DNA of 64,000 nt from Okapia johnstoni (lineage: Eukaryota; Chordata; Mammalia; Artiodactyla; Giraffidae): positions 57,220,985 to 57,284,984 of the forward strand of contig CM044321.1 in NCBI GenBank assembly GCA_024291935.2. The letters are read 5' to 3'. Of this stretch, positions 50,734 to 63,038 are shown one piece after another. The position numbers were made by a program, and so were the translations under genes. The notes beneath the pieces were generated by a model that was not told the origin of the DNA, searched no databases, and saw nothing but the letters and a program-made list of their open reading frames with translations. Positions within the stretch are counted from its first letter, which is position 1. Every line of letters begins with the position of its first letter.

Positions 50734-51222
50734 AGGTCAAAAGACTGCAGTATAGTGTAAACATGACTTTTTTGTGCACTGGGAAACCATGGAATGCATG
50801 TGACTCACTTTATTGCAATTTTTCCTTTATTGTGATGATCTGGGACCCAGCTTCCAAGGTATGCCTGGGTGGGTTGCATGTCTTTTGGTTTCTCATTGCG
50901 TATAAGGGTTGTGTTTGTACCATACTGTTGTCTATTAAGCATGCGATAGTATTATGTCTAAAAATGTACATACCTTAAATAAAAAAGGACAAAAACTCCT
51001 AAATCTCATCTGAGCCTTCAGTGAGTCATAATCTCTTCCTCGTGGAGGGTTTGAAATACTGTGAGAATTACCAAAATGTGACACAGAGGCACAAAATGAG
51101 CAAATGCTGCTGGAAAAAAATGCTGCCAGAAGAGTTGCTCAATGCAGAGTTGCCATAAACTTTCAATTTATAAAAAACCAAAAAACAAGATATCTGCAAA
51201 ATCACAATAAAGGTGTAGTGTG
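50734..51222 (+). mobile_element. Tigger1-type DNA transposon remnant with inverted end
   Basis: 50905-51222 is the + strand of a Tigger1-like element lacking its first ~85 bases: 'gcatgcgatagtattatgtc', 'ctgagccttcagtgagtcat', 'gtgagaattaccaaaatgtg', 'actttcaatttataaaaaac'. The large transposase region is deleted. 50734-50870 is the first ~135 bases of the same element in reverse, ending with the terminal 'caaggtatgcctg'. The two parts overlap in content and so can pair. Confidence 0.7.
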
Positions 51223-51254
51223 ATTTTAAAAACAGGCCAAAAGAATAGGGTATG

Positions 51255-51480
51255 TTTTGATTGATGCTGAGAATATCTTTGATATAATTCAATCATGATA
51301 TTCATTTTTGATAAAAAGAAATTTTAGTAAAAGGCCACATGCACACACTGAAAACTAGCTTCATGTTTAATGGTGAAATCCTAACATCATGTCCGTTAAA
51401 TATAGTAATAAAATAATGATTACAATTAGATAAGAAAATAAAGTAAGGAACTGAAGACTGAAAAGGACACAGAGGAAAAA
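51255..51480 (+). repeat. L1 ORF2 fragment
   Basis: 'gattgatgctgagaatatct', 'ataattcaatcatgatattc' and 'ctaacatcatgtccgttaaa' are L1 reverse-transcriptase text. A CHR SINE follows at once. Confidence 0.6.
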
Positions 51481-51489
51481 ATAAATTAT

Positions 51490-51606
51490 TTTTTTAACTG
51501 TGTCTCACAGCTTGAAGGATCATAGTTTCCTGACCAGGGATTCAACCCAGGCCCTGGAAGTGAAATCACCGAGCCTTCACCATTGGATGCCACGGAATTC
51601 CCAGGA
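51490..51606 (-). repeat. CHR-type SINE
   Basis: 'ctgtgtctcacagcttgaag' to 'ttggatgccacggaattccc', antisense. Confidence 0.7.
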
Positions 51607-51949
51607 TACAGACAATTTATCATTATTTATCGACGATGCAGTTAGGTTTTTTGGCTGAGGGATGCTCACAGCCTCTTTTCCCTACCCCATTGCTCTATTC
51701 CAACTTAGAGACTGATCAAGTTCAAAGGCACTTTTTGGCTACTGCCCTCTGAGAATGGAGCTGTTGTACCATTCTGTCCAGTGGGAGGCACTGGGAGTGA
51801 CTCTTGTGACTCCTTTTTCAGAAGGCTTGAGGGGAAAAAAATGTCAGAGCCCCTACTTGAGAGACAGCCAATAACGTACTAATTCCATTTGTGGCTTTTC
51901 ATTCCTTGTGCCTGAAAGGCAGAAGCTCAGTGATAATCCTGTTGCCCCA

Positions 51950-52285
51950 AGTTAGTTCAGTCGCTCAGTCATGTTGGACTCTTTGTGACCATGGTTGTGG
52001 CATGGCAGGCTTCCCTGTCCATCACTGGCTCCCCAAGCATTGGAGCAAATGCTTTTATGCTCTAGTACATGCTTTTCTTGACCAGGTGCTCTGGCTTGTG
52101 CTTATCCTGCATTGCAGGAGCAAGAGCCAAGATCATGGTTCCATGCCTGTTTTGTTTATGTCATGCAGGCATATATAGTGGGTTAACATTTCCTTCTCCA
52201 GGGGATCTTCCTGACCCAGGGGTTGAACCCAGGTCTCCAGCATTGCAGGCAGACTCTTTACATCTGAGCCACCAGGGAAGCCCAT
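51950..52285 (-). repeat. diverged Bov-tA SINE
   Basis: 'cagtcgctcagtcatgttgg' begins it and 'tgagccaccagggaagccc' ends it, but about 110 bases in the middle (52020-52165) do not fit the family. Confidence 0.75.
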
Positions 52286-52529
52286 AGTGTAACAGTATAG
52301 CCTAGTCTGCTTGAGTTCAAGGCTCTCAGCAAAAGTCATCAGAGAATAACAGTGCCCTGCTTTCTTTGTGTGTCTGTGTTCATGTACTCTTCTTGAGGAC
52401 CTTAAAGAAAAGCAGGTTCAGAACAGGATTTGAGTTTTTCTGGTTCTCCTTGTCAAACACCACCTTAATCATTCATACTTTTGGCTTAACTGAAATAGAT
52501 CTTGAACAGCCAAGAATAGAAACTAAAAA

Positions 52530-52920
52530 ACTTTTAGAAATAATAGTTTAGCAACATAGCCAGTTACAAAATCAATATACAAAAATCAATTAGAAAAGTA
52601 TAAAACTACTGAGACACAGGAAGGCAAAATAGAGAAGTAGAGAAGAATATTGTATTGTTTTTAGAGAGGAAGATTCAATAATGTAAGGATGTCAATTTTC
52701 CTAAAATTAATTTGTAAGTCTAATGCTATCCTAATAAAAATCTCAATATTTTCATTGAAATAACTTAAAAATCTGTTTGAAAGTGTATTTTGGCAGAACC
52801 CTTTTGAAAGCAGTTTGATTTTCTGTATTAAATTTATTCTTTGGCTCAATAAACCCACCTTTAGGAATCTGTTAATGTGAAAAGAGGTATGCAGATGGCT
52901 ATAAATCACAGTATTTGGGC
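52530..52920 (+). repeat. L1 ORF2 fragment
   Basis: 'ttacaaaatcaatatacaaa', 'gtcaattttcctaaaattaa' and 'atgctatcctaataaaaatc' are L1 ORF2 text, likely the continuation of the piece at 51255. Confidence 0.6.
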
Positions 52921-53040
52921 AGGGGTGGGGGCTGCTCCTAGTGGAATATGAGATCTTAGTTCCCCCACCAGGGATCAAACCCCCACCCCCTTTAATGGAA
53001 GCACAGAGTCTTAACCACTGGACCACTGGGGGAGTCCATC
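52920..53040 (-). repeat. CHR-type SINE
   Basis: 'ggggctgctcctagtggaat' to 'accactgggggagtcc', antisense, with a C-rich interruption. Confidence 0.72.
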
Positions 53041-53693
53041 ACAGCATCTTTATAATTAGGAGAAAAGGAAAAACAGCCTATATATTTTATGGCAAGTTGA
53101 TTAGAAAAATTAAAGTATGAAGAATACTGCTGGTGGCCTACCTAAAAGCCACCCTCCCCTCCTTCCTTCTTTTTTTCTTTCTTTCCTCATTTCTTTCTTT
53201 CACTTTGTACTAGGAAAAATTTCAGACATGTACAAAAATGGAAAAAATGATTAATAAGCCCCCAGGCATTCATCATTCAGCTTCATCAATTAGCAATCCA
53301 CAGCCAAAATGGGTCTCATCAATATTCTCTCCACCACCATATGATTTTGAAGCATCTTTTCATTTCATCTGTAAATATTTCAATTTGAATATTAAATATT
53401 TCAATACATAAGTATGTAAAAATTCTTAAATGATAAGAAATCTTTTGTAAAAAACGTAACTGAAATATTATCATCCTTTCACAGATTTCTTGATCAGAAG
53501 ACATCCTGTCAGAGTTCAAATTTTTAATTACCTCACAAGTGCCTTATATACTTTTTTAACAGTTTGGGTGACTCAGGACTCAAAGTCTCCACGTTGCAAT
53601 TGGTTGATACGTCTTTTAAGTCTCTTTTAATTCACAGGTTCCCTCTTCAGTTCCTTTCGTTTCCTTGAAATTTATTTCTTAAGTTATTTGTCC
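53041..53693. other. unassigned intergenic
   Basis: Contains a (TTTC)n-like patch at 53158-53205; otherwise nothing recognised. Confidence 0.5.
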
Positions 53694-53860
53694 TCTGTTG
53701 TTGTTGCCGTTGTTCACTCGCTGTTTGTGACCCCATGGACGGCAGCAGGTCAGGCTTCCCTGTCCTTCCTTGTCTCCTGAGTTTTCTCAAATTCATGTCC
53801 ATTGAGTCAGCGATGCTATCTAACCATCTCATCCTCTACTGCCATTTTTTCCTTTTGCCT
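53694..53860 (-). mobile_element. BovB LINE 3' terminal fragment
   Basis: 'gtgaccccatggacggcagc', 'cattgagtcagcgatgctat' and 'aaccatctcatcctctactg' are the last ~170 bases of BovB in antisense. Confidence 0.8.
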
Positions 53861-53943
53861 TCTCCTTTTGTCCTCTAGATTTTCCAAATTCTGGGTTTTC
53901 CTGAATGCACTCTTCATACTTCCCATAAATTGATAATCTAGAG

Positions 53944-54133
53944 CAGCGGTCCCCAACCTTTTTGGCACCAGGGACCAGTTTTGTGAAAGACAGTTATTTC
54001 ACGAATGAGTAGCGGGGATGGTTTCAGGATGATTCAAGCACATTAACATTTATTGTGGACTTTATTTCTTTATTATTACATCAGCTCCACCTCAGATCAT
54101 CAGGCATTAGCTCCGGGAGGCTGGGGACCCCTT
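53944..54133 (+). mobile_element. MER1-type (hAT-Charlie) MITE
   Basis: It begins 'cagcggtccccaaccttttt', carries 'cagctccacctcagatcatc', and ends 'ggctggggacccct'. Matching hAT-type ends; the centre is deleted. Confidence 0.78.
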
Positions 54134-55011
54134 TTCTAGAGTCTTGGTTAGATTCAGGTTCATTTTTTTCCCAGCAAGATGACTTCTTCTTAGATAATGT
54201 TGTGTCCTTCCATCAAGAGATGTGTGATGTTAGTAACTGTTGATGCTCAGTGCATATATCCATACTATACTGAATGCGGTCTACTGATTAGACTAGGATC
54301 TAGTGTTATAAATGGTGATAATCCTAACTCCATCATTCCTCCTCCATCTATTAGTTGGAACACTTTTATAAAAGGAAACTACTTTCCTCAATGAGTTGGT
54401 TTCCGAGTGATATAGGAAGACCAGAAAAGCATTTAATTCTTTTTCTTAATTTGCTAGTTTGCAAAGTAATGAGCTGTTTCACTCACAGTCTCCAACGGTG
54501 ATCAAATGAGTTTGTCTGTTGGTATCACTGTGAATTCACGGATTTAAGCTTGCTTCATGTGTTTCATTGCTCATGTGTTTTCTTGCTCACAGAACCCTGT
54601 TTCGTTTAGGTAGTAAAGCAATTAGTCACAGAGAAGAAACCTTGGCTTCTGTGAGCACACTTTATCTGTGCCTTCTCATTGGCAGTGTCTGTGGTGCGCA
54701 GGTGGCAAAGGTCACGTTAAAGAATGACCTCTCCACCCATTCAGCTGCCCTCTCTTCCCTTTAGGCTTTTCTCACATTGTCACATGAGGACTTGATGTTT
54801 GAAGAGCTGCTGCTGAAGCTTGGAACATCCCAATGGATACATATGATATTCATGCACACTTACGAATACACACTGCAGTTATAGACTTATTGATAGGGAA
54901 AGATATCTATGATATGTTGCTGATACACCTATTATTAAAATTATTTACATAAAATCGAACATAAATGTGTATATATGCACCAAGACCTACCTGGTCTTGG
55001 TTGTTGTTGTT
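54134..55011. other. unassigned intergenic
   Basis: No exon, RNA gene or clear repeat recognised. Confidence 0.5.
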
Positions 55012-55332
55012 GTTCAGTCACTAAGTCGTGTCTGACTCTTTGTGACCCCATGGACTGCAGCACTCCAGGATCTTCTGTCCTCCACTATCTCTTGGAGTTT
55101 GCTCAAATTCACATCCGTTGAGTTGGTGATGCTATTTAACCATCTCATCCTTTACTGCCCTCTTTTCCTTTTGCCTTCAATCTTTCCCAGCATCAGGGTC
55201 TTTTCCAATGAATCAGCTCTTCACATCATGTGGCCAAAGTATTGGAGCTTCAGCTTCAGCATCACTCCTTCCAATGAATATTCAAGGTTGATTTCCTTCA
55301 GGACTGACTGGTTTGATCTTCTTGCAGTCCAA
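55012..55332 (-). mobile_element. BovB LINE 3' fragment
   Basis: Antisense, 'gttcagtcactaagtcgtgt' to 'gatcttcttgcagtccaag'; it joins the next SINE without spacer. Confidence 0.85.
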
Positions 55333-55333
55333 G

Positions 55334-55545
55334 GACTTCCCAGGTGGCTCAGTGGTAAAGAATCTTTCTGTCAATGCAGGAGACCCAGGAAACATGGGTT
55401 TGATCCCTGGGTCAGGAAGATCACCTGGAGGAGGAAATAGCAACCTACTCCAGTATTCTTGCCTGGAAAATTCCACAGACAGAGGGGCCTGGCGGGCTGC
55501 AGTACATGGGGTCAAATAGAGTTGGACATGACTGAGTGACTAAGC
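55334..55545 (+). repeat. Bov-tA SINE
   Basis: 'gacttcccaggtggctcagt' to 'atgactgagtgactaagcat'; inserted at the truncation point of the BovB. Confidence 0.87.
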
Positions 55546-57302
55546 ATTCACACACCTGGAATTATGTTCATTTAAATATTAAGATAAATATTAATAGTGG
55601 TTATCTCTGAGTAGTGAGATGGTGAATTTCCATCTTATATATTTCTTATATATTCCATCATATATTTCTTATATATTCCATCTTATATATTTCTGTAAGG
55701 TTTAAGGTTTAGATTTTGATGTGAATAATAAACTTTTTAAAAAAGTGTGATTCTGAACAACTCTCATTTATCTCATGTTATTTGTAATGATTTTGCTTCA
55801 AATAAACATATCTCATCATAAAAATTCTTTTTATAAGACCCCATAACTGGCATCACATGATTTTTCTCCATGGCATAATCATTGGACAGGAAATGTTTTG
55901 ATTCTGGAATAACATTTCCTGATAAACATTTGTTGGAGACTTTTAAGCATTTCCTGATCTTTTTTTTTTCTCTGTGTATCTTATCATTATAATTAACAAT
56001 ACTCTGTAGCCCAGGGGGACATAGTTATCCTGCTGGAGGAAAAAAAAAAAAAACTTTGAGAAAAACATGCGTTTTATTAGACAGACATTTCCCAGTCACC
56101 AAGAGAATAAAATTGGCACAATTTTCACTTAGTGGTAAAAATAATAAGTAGTCTCCCGTTAGCCTACACGTAGGAAATTTGTATTTGTTTGGCACCTTTA
56201 ATTCTCCCAAGAAATTACATGTTCTTAAAGCCTAAAAGATGTTAAAATCTTTTCGGTTTTAAGAATATTCTTGGCCTCCAGAGTAAAACTGAAGAAGAAC
56301 CTTTTTTCCTTTAGTTAATTACTCTTTGCATGGCTGATTCTACCAGGCCTTCAAGGCAGGGAGCCAGGGCCACGCTGACTGTGACAGTGGACGAAGGAAA
56401 TAGAATCAACATGTATCTATGACCCATGTGCTGTGTGCCCTGTGTTACCACAGATGCTGTGGCAAATTCAGTGAACGAGATAACCTTGCTCTCACAGACC
56501 TCAGGAGCTAGTGCAGACACACCACGAAGGCATGCGCGGAGACAAGCTGAAGGTGCATCTAGAAAGGCAGTTCCTTGAGGTCACGGGTGAATTTTTAACA
56601 GAGATCAGATATGGTCTGGAGGATGGCATGAAGGGGCAGCTACATATAGGGAGACAGAATGAGAAGTGCCCCTGGAGTCTAGAGGAGACAACACAAGCAT
56701 GAATTTGAGAGGTCATTTGGAGATGGAGAGGAGAAGAGAGGGATTAAGCAAACACTTACATTCCACGGTCTCTGGGGTCATTTCTCCCTTGTTCTCTCTT
56801 GACACCATGGAGCCTTTGGCAGGGCTGAATTTACTTCATCTGTGGGAAGGGAACAGAGAGCAAGCGTTTTCCCATCCATCCTCATGTCGGAGCTCTAAAG
56901 GAAGAGCAGCTTGCTCCTGGCAGGGAGCATGGAAGTGGTGAAACTCTGAGCCAGGTTACTGCAGGTTTTCCCTGCAATAGATCCACCCCATCACCTGATG
57001 ACTGACAGTGAACTCTCCTGCCCACAGACACAGGGATGCGGCCCTGACCCCAGGACCAATACAGCAGGCCATCCATCCAAGGACTGTATTATACCCTTGG
57101 TGTCTTCTCCCTGTCCTGCCCTGAGTCTTCAGTGAGGTGATGGTCCTCATACCCTCCCCTGGGAGCATTCTTATAGCTTCGTGATGGGCCTGGTTGTCTG
57201 GGGTCTTCCTATGCCATTGGCTCTTCACTCAAATTGCCTTTTAGGGGACAGGCTGTTCTGAAATCTGGTCAGAGGTTAGACAAGGCATCCCTAAGGCTTT
57301 TC
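55546..57302. other. unassigned intergenic
   Basis: A short tandem repeat of about 24 bases ('cttatatatttcttatatat' type) lies at 55633-55694. The rest is the longest stretch right of the CpG island without a recognised repeat. Open frames near 56500-57230 have no domain I know. Confidence 0.5.
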
Positions 57303-57512
57303 TGGGCTTCCCTGGTGACTCACCGGTAAAAAATCCACCTGTCAATGCAGGAGATGCCAGTTGGATCCCTGGGTAGGGAAGATCCCCTGGAGAAGGAAAT
57401 GGCAACCCCCTCCAATATTCTTGCCTGGGAAATCCCATGGACAGAGGAGTCTGGTGGGCTACAGTCCATGGGGTCACAAAGAGTCAGACATGACTTAGCA
57501 ACTAAAACAACA
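57303..57512 (+). repeat. Bov-tA SINE
   Basis: 'gggcttccctggtgactcac' to 'gacatgacttagcaactaaa'. Confidence 0.88.
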
Positions 57513-57979
57513 AACCAGGCTTCAACAGCAGGGACTCAAAACTGACATTACCACAGCAGTCAGACTCAATGTGCCTCTGAAAAAAATACTGTAGCAAATT
57601 TGTCTTCCCGCCAAGCCATTCAGGATTCAGGATCTCCGGTCTATTTTGGGTCAAGAATGCCATCCCCTCCGGTACAAACACAAGGCATGGGTCAGTGGTG
57701 GGAGAGTTTAAGAGTCCCACCTAGAAGTAAGGTTGTGGAGACTGTATTATTTAGTACCAGTGTCTGTTTAATCCTCTTCCCCTCTGAGATTTCTATCTAG
57801 TGTGCTAGTTCCTAGCTCAGGTTTGGCACCTCAGATCCAAGTCACTAGAGAAAACTTGGAAACCAATTCATGATCTTATTTTGCAGGGCCTGGTGTGATA
57901 TTTCCAAGGCTTGGTAGTATAGTCTGACCTGATGATCTCAAACATACAGTGAAATGAAGAACACAATGAAATTTCTAAC
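57513..57979. other. unassigned intergenic
   Basis: Nothing recognised. Confidence 0.5.
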
Positions 57980-58165
57980 TTTTTTTTTTAAACTTTTTTA
58001 AATCCTGAAAATAGGTGATATTCCATTACATAAGTCTCAGGTGTACACCATTGTGATTATATGTATATTCTGTATCCACAACAGAGAGATCACCACCAAA
58101 GGTTTACTTTCCATCCATCACCATACAACTGACCCCCTTCACTCATTTTCTGACTCTTTTTGCAC
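57980..58165 (+). repeat. L1 3' UTR-like fragment
   Basis: 'tctcaggtgtacaccattgt', 'gagatcaccaccaaaggttt' and 'catccatcaccatacaactg' recall L1MA/B 3' UTR text. Confidence 0.5.
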
Positions 58166-58363
58166 ATTGAAATAAAATTACCCATGTAATGGGCTGTGAT
58201 AAGGCCACCCTCAGGGTCCCTAAAATTAAAATTAGGAGAGAGGTTTGTCGGAAAATTCTGGCCCTGTTCCCCAGATCTGCTCAGCCTGGGTTATGGATGA
58301 ATTTCTGAACCCTTGTCTCAACATCACCAAACCAAATGGCTATCCGCCCTTTCCCCAGTGGAC

Positions 58364-58540
58364 TCCTGCAACGCGGGAGATCCAGGTTCGATCCCTGGGT
58401 CAGGAAGCTCCCCTGGAGAAGGAAGTGGCAACCCACTGCAGTATTCTTGCCTGGGAAATCCCATGGGCAGAGAAGCCTGGAGGGCTACAGTCCCTGGGGT
58501 TGCAAAGAGTCAGACACGACTGAGTGACTAACACACACAA
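58364..58540 (+). repeat. Bov-tA SINE, head clipped
   Basis: 'actcctgcaacgcgggagat' to 'cacgactgagtgactaacac'. Confidence 0.86.
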
Positions 58541-59122
58541 AAGGAGAAATGAACAGTGAGGTTTTAGACAAATTGGGAATCAGTTGTTAGTCAGTGGTTA
58601 GCAACAAGCGTGCAAAAGAAGCAGGAGATACATCAAGAAACTAGGAATTTGTGGTGCCACGCTGCCTGCCTCTGGCTGTGCCCCATGATCTCAGAAACTC
58701 GCTTCTCACTTCAACCCACTTCTAACTCCGATCTCTTCCGCTCTTCTCTCTAATATGGATTTGACAGTAGCTCTTCTCTGGCTCAGCTCTGGGCTTCAGT
58801 GTCCTTTTGGTCTCTCAACACTCATTTCTGACAGCCGTGCTGACTCTTGTGACCTCCATCTGTGACCAAGCTCTGTCACCTAGTAAATTCATCAGAATGT
58901 CAGGCCCTGGTTTAACCAGTCGTCCTGGTTCCCTTGACCTCAAATCCTCCTTCCCTTTCTTTCCGCAGTGGGGCCACTCAAACTAGCTCACAGCTCAGAC
59001 ATGCCTCCCGTGTCTCCCTAAAAGCTCAGAGAAATCGCTGACCCAAATAGACAATCCTGAGAAAGCCCACAGCTTCCCTATTTTGGTTTCAGTACTTGGG
59101 ACTTGAAGATGATTGTTCTGAT
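58541..59122. other. unassigned intergenic
   Basis: CT-rich, unlike the flanks; may be part of an old LTR but I cannot name it. Confidence 0.4.
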
Positions 59123-59205
59123 GGGCTTCCATGGTGGCGGTAGTGGTAAAGATTCTGCCTGCCAATGCAGGAGACATAAGAGATATGGGTTCGATCCCTG
59201 GGTCG
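59123..59205 (+). repeat. Bov-tA SINE, tRNA-like head only
   Basis: 'gggcttccatggtggcggta' to 'gggttcgatccctgggtc'; the Bov-A body is missing. Confidence 0.75.
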
Positions 59206-59527
59206 ACACAGCTGACGTGAGTTACCACGCACAGGCACATATGGTAGGGAACAAATAGTGAATTTTAGATATGAAGAAATAAAATTAATTCACATTTGTG
59301 GTATTGTTGCATTTTCTCTTTATATGACTAAGAACTAGAGGACATATTTTTAAAATCTCATGTATGGATCACTAACCTCGTGAGCAAAGAAAAGAAGGGG
59401 AACAATAAAAGTGAATTTGCCAATCTTAATTTTTACTTAAAGTAAGCTTAGGATTGACATGAGATACATAGGAATTTCTGGAACAAGTGGAGAATGTTGT
59501 AATAAAGATTTTCAGTTAATGGTCGTG

Positions 59528-59657
59528 GTTGGTGATTTAGTCCCTAAGTTGTGTCCAACTCTTTGCGACCTCATGGACTGTAGCCCACCAGCCTCCTTGG
59601 TCCATGGGATTTCCCAGTCAAGAATACTGGAGTGGGTTGCCATTTCCTTCTCCATTT
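59528..59657 (-). repeat. Bov-A SINE monomer
   Basis: 'ggtgatttagtccctaagtt' to 'gccatttccttctccat', antisense. Confidence 0.83.
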
Positions 59658-59686
59658 CAATTAATAACACCTATTTATTCTCTCCA

Positions 59687-62600
59687 AGGTAAGGACCAGT
59701 GGCTGCACTTTGCTGGAGCAGCCGTGAAGAGATACCCCACATATGAGATAAGAGAAACCCAAGTAAGAAGGTAGGTGTTGCAAGAGGGCATCAGAGGGCA
59801 GACACACTGAAAGTATAATCACAGAAAACTAGCCAATCTGACCACACAGACCACAGCCTTGTCTAATTCAATGAAACTAGGCCATGCTGTGTGGGGCCAC
59901 CCAAGATGGACGGGTCATGGTGGAGAGGTCTGACAGAATGTGGTCCACTGGAGAAGGGCATGGCAAACCACTTCAGGATTATTGCCTTGAGAACTCCATG
60001 AACAGTATGAAAAGGCAAAAAGATAGGACACTGAAAGATGAACTCCCCAGGTCGGTAGGTGCCCAATATACTATGCGAGATCAGTGGAGAAATAATTCCA
60101 TCAAGAATGATGGGAAGGAGCCAAAGCAAAAACAATACCCAGCTGTGGATGTGACTGGTGATAGAAGCAAGGTCCAATGCTGTAAAGGGGAATATTTCAT
60201 AGGAACCTGGAATGTTAGGTCCATGAATCAAGGCAAATTGGAAGTGGTCAAACAGGAGATGGCAAGAGTGAACGTCGACATTCTAGGAATCAGCGAACTA
60301 AGATGGACTGGAATGGGTGAATTTAACTTAGATGACCATTATACCTACTACTGTGGGCAGGAATCCCTTAGAAGAAATGGAGTAGCCATCATGGTCAACA
60401 AAAGACTCTGAAAGGCAGTACTTGGATGCAATCTCAAAAACGACAGAAGGATCGCTGTTCATTTCCAAGGCAAACCATTCACTATCACAGTAATCCAAGT
60501 CTATGCCCCAACCAGTAATGGCGAAGAAGCTGAAGTTGAACGGTTCTGTGAAGACCTACAAAACCTTTTAGAAATAACACCCCAAAAATATGTCCTTTTC
60601 ATTATAGAGGACTGGAATGCAAAAGTAGGAAGTCAGGAAACACTTGGAGTAATAGGCAAATTTGGCCTTGGAGTACAGAATGAAGCAGGGCAAAAGCTAA
60701 TAGAGTTTTGCCAAGAGAACACACTGGTCATAGCAAACACCCTCTTCCAACAACACAAGAGAAGACTCTACACATGGACATCACCAGATGGTCAACACCG
60801 AAATCAGATTGATTATATTCTTTGCAGCCAAAGATGGAGAAGCTCTATACAGTCAGCAAAAACAAGACCAAGGGCTGATTGTGGCTCGGATCATGAACTC
60901 CTTATTGCCAAATTCAGACTTAAACTGAACAAAGTAGGGAAAACCACTGGACCATTCAGGTATGACCTAAATCAAATCTCTTATGATTATACAGTGGAAG
61001 TGAGAAATAGATTCAAGGGACTAGATCTGATAGACAGAGTGCCTGATGAACTATGGACAGAGGTTCGTGACATTGTACAGGAGACAGGAATCAAGACCAT
61101 CCCCAAGAAAAAGAAATGCAAAAAAGCAACATGGCTGTCTGAGGAGGCCTTACAAATAGCTGTGAAAAGAAGAGAAGTGAAAAGCAAAGTAGAAAAGGAA
61201 AGATATTCCCATCTGAATGCAGAATTCCAAAGAATAGCAAGGAGAGATAAGAAAGCCTTCCTCAGCGATCAATGCAAAGAAATAGAGGAAAACAACAGAA
61301 TGGGAAAGACTAGAGATCTCTTCAAGAAAATTAGAGATACCAAGGGAACATTTCATGCAAAAATGGGCTCTGTAAAGGACAGAAATGGTATGGACCTAAC
61401 AGAAGCAGAAGATATTAAGAAGAGGTGGCAAGAATACACAGAAGAACTGTACAAAAAAGATCTTCATGACCCAGATAATCATGATGGTGTGATCACTCAC
61501 CTAGAGCCAGACATTCTGGAATGTGAAGTCAAGTGGGTCTTAGGAAGCATCACTACGAACAAAGCTAGTGGAGGTGATGGAATTCCAGTTGAGCTATTTC
61601 AAATCCTGAAAGATGATGCTATGAAAGTGCTGCACTCAATGTGTCAGCAAATCTGGAAAACTCAGCAGTGGCCACAGGACTGGAAAAGGTCAGTTTTCAT
61701 TCCAATCCCAAAGAAAGGAAATGCCAAAGAATGCTCGAACTACTGCACAGTTGCACTCATCTCACGTGCTAGTAAACTAATGCCCAAAATTCTCCAACCC
61801 AGGCTTCAGCAATACATGAACTGTGAACTTCCAGATGTTCAAGCTGGTTTTAGAAAAGGCAGAGGAACAAGAGATCAAACTGTCAACATCCTCTGGATCA
61901 TCAAAAAAGCAAGTGAGTTCCAGAAAAAACATCTATTTCTGCTTTATTGACTATGCCAAAGCCTTTGACTGTGTGGATCACAATAAACTGTGGAAAATTC
62001 TGAAAGAGATGGGAATACCAGACCATCTGACCTGTCTCTTGAGAAATGTGTATGCAGGTCAGGAAGCAACAGTTAGAAATGGACATGGAACAACAGGCTG
62101 GTTCCAAATAGGAAAAGGTGTACATCAAGGCTGTATATTGTCACCCTGCTTATTTAACTTATATGCAGAGTACATCATGAGAAACTCTGGGCTGGAAGAA
62201 GCACAAGCTGGAATCAAGATTGCCGGGAGAAATACCAATAACCTCAGATAAGCAGATGACACCACCCTTATGGCAGAAAGAGAAGAAAAACTAGAGTTTC
62301 TTGATGAAAGTGAAAGAGGAGAGTGAAAAAGTTGGCTTAAAACTCAACGTTCAGAAAACTAAGATCATGGCATCCAGTCACATCACTTCATGGCAAATAG
62401 ATGAGGAAACAATGGAAACAGTGTCAGACTTTATTTTCTTGGGCTCCAAAATCACTGCTGATGGTGATTGCAGCCATGAAATTAAAAGACACTTACTCCT
62501 TGGAAGGAAATTTATGACCAACCTAGACAGCATGTTTAAAAGCAGAGACATTACTTTGCCAACAAAAGTCCGTCTAGTCAAGGCTATGGTTTTTCCAGTG

Positions 62601-63038
62601 GTCATGTATGGATGTGAGAGTTGGACTGTGAAGAAAGCTGAGTGCCACAGAATTGATGCTTTTGAACTGTGGTGTTGGAGAAGACTCTTGAGAGTCCCTT
62701 GGACTGCGAGGAGATCCAACCAGTCCATCCTAAAGGAGATCAGTCCTGGGTGTTCATTGGAAGGACTGATGTTGAAGCTGAAACTCCAATACTTTGGCCA
62801 CCTCATGTGAAGAATTGACTCACTGGAAAAGACCCTGATGCTGGGAAGGATTGGGGGCAGGCGGAGAAGGGGACGACAGAGGATGAGATGGTTGGATGGC
62901 ATCACGGACTCGATGGACATGTGTTTGGGTGAACTCCGGGAATTGGTCATGGACAGGGAGGCCTGGCGTGCTGCGATTCATGGGGTCGCAAAGAGTTGGA
63001 CACAACTGAGGGACTGAATTGAACTGAACTGAACTGAT
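59687..63038 (+). mobile_element. near full-length BovB LINE (RTE type), disabled
   Basis: About 3.35 kb, with the 5' leader ('ccagtggctgcactttgctg', 'gtaggtgttgcaagagggca') and the 3' tail (repeated GAACT). One long frame would encode an APE-type endonuclease then a reverse transcriptase. Endonuclease: GTWNVRSMNQGKLEVVKQEM, IEDWNAKVG (most copies have GDWN), DGQHRNQIDYIL and GSDHELL. RT: PVELFQILKDDAMKV, WPQDWKRSVFIPIPKKGNAK and QAGFRKGRGTRDQ. It is broken by TGA at 60409-60411 (a CGA in other copies), a frameshift near 61925, TAA at 62249-62251 replacing the Y of YADD, a frameshift near 62290, and TGA at 62808-62810. It cannot make its own proteins. Confidence 0.92.

Noticed and set aside
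56501..57228. Cluster of 60-90 codon frames on both strands
   Set aside because: No known motif, no splice-compatible pattern and no agreement between frames; treated as chance.
59884..62810. Long frames that could be taken for a host gene
   Set aside because: They are the BovB endonuclease and reverse transcriptase, with several stops and frameshifts.
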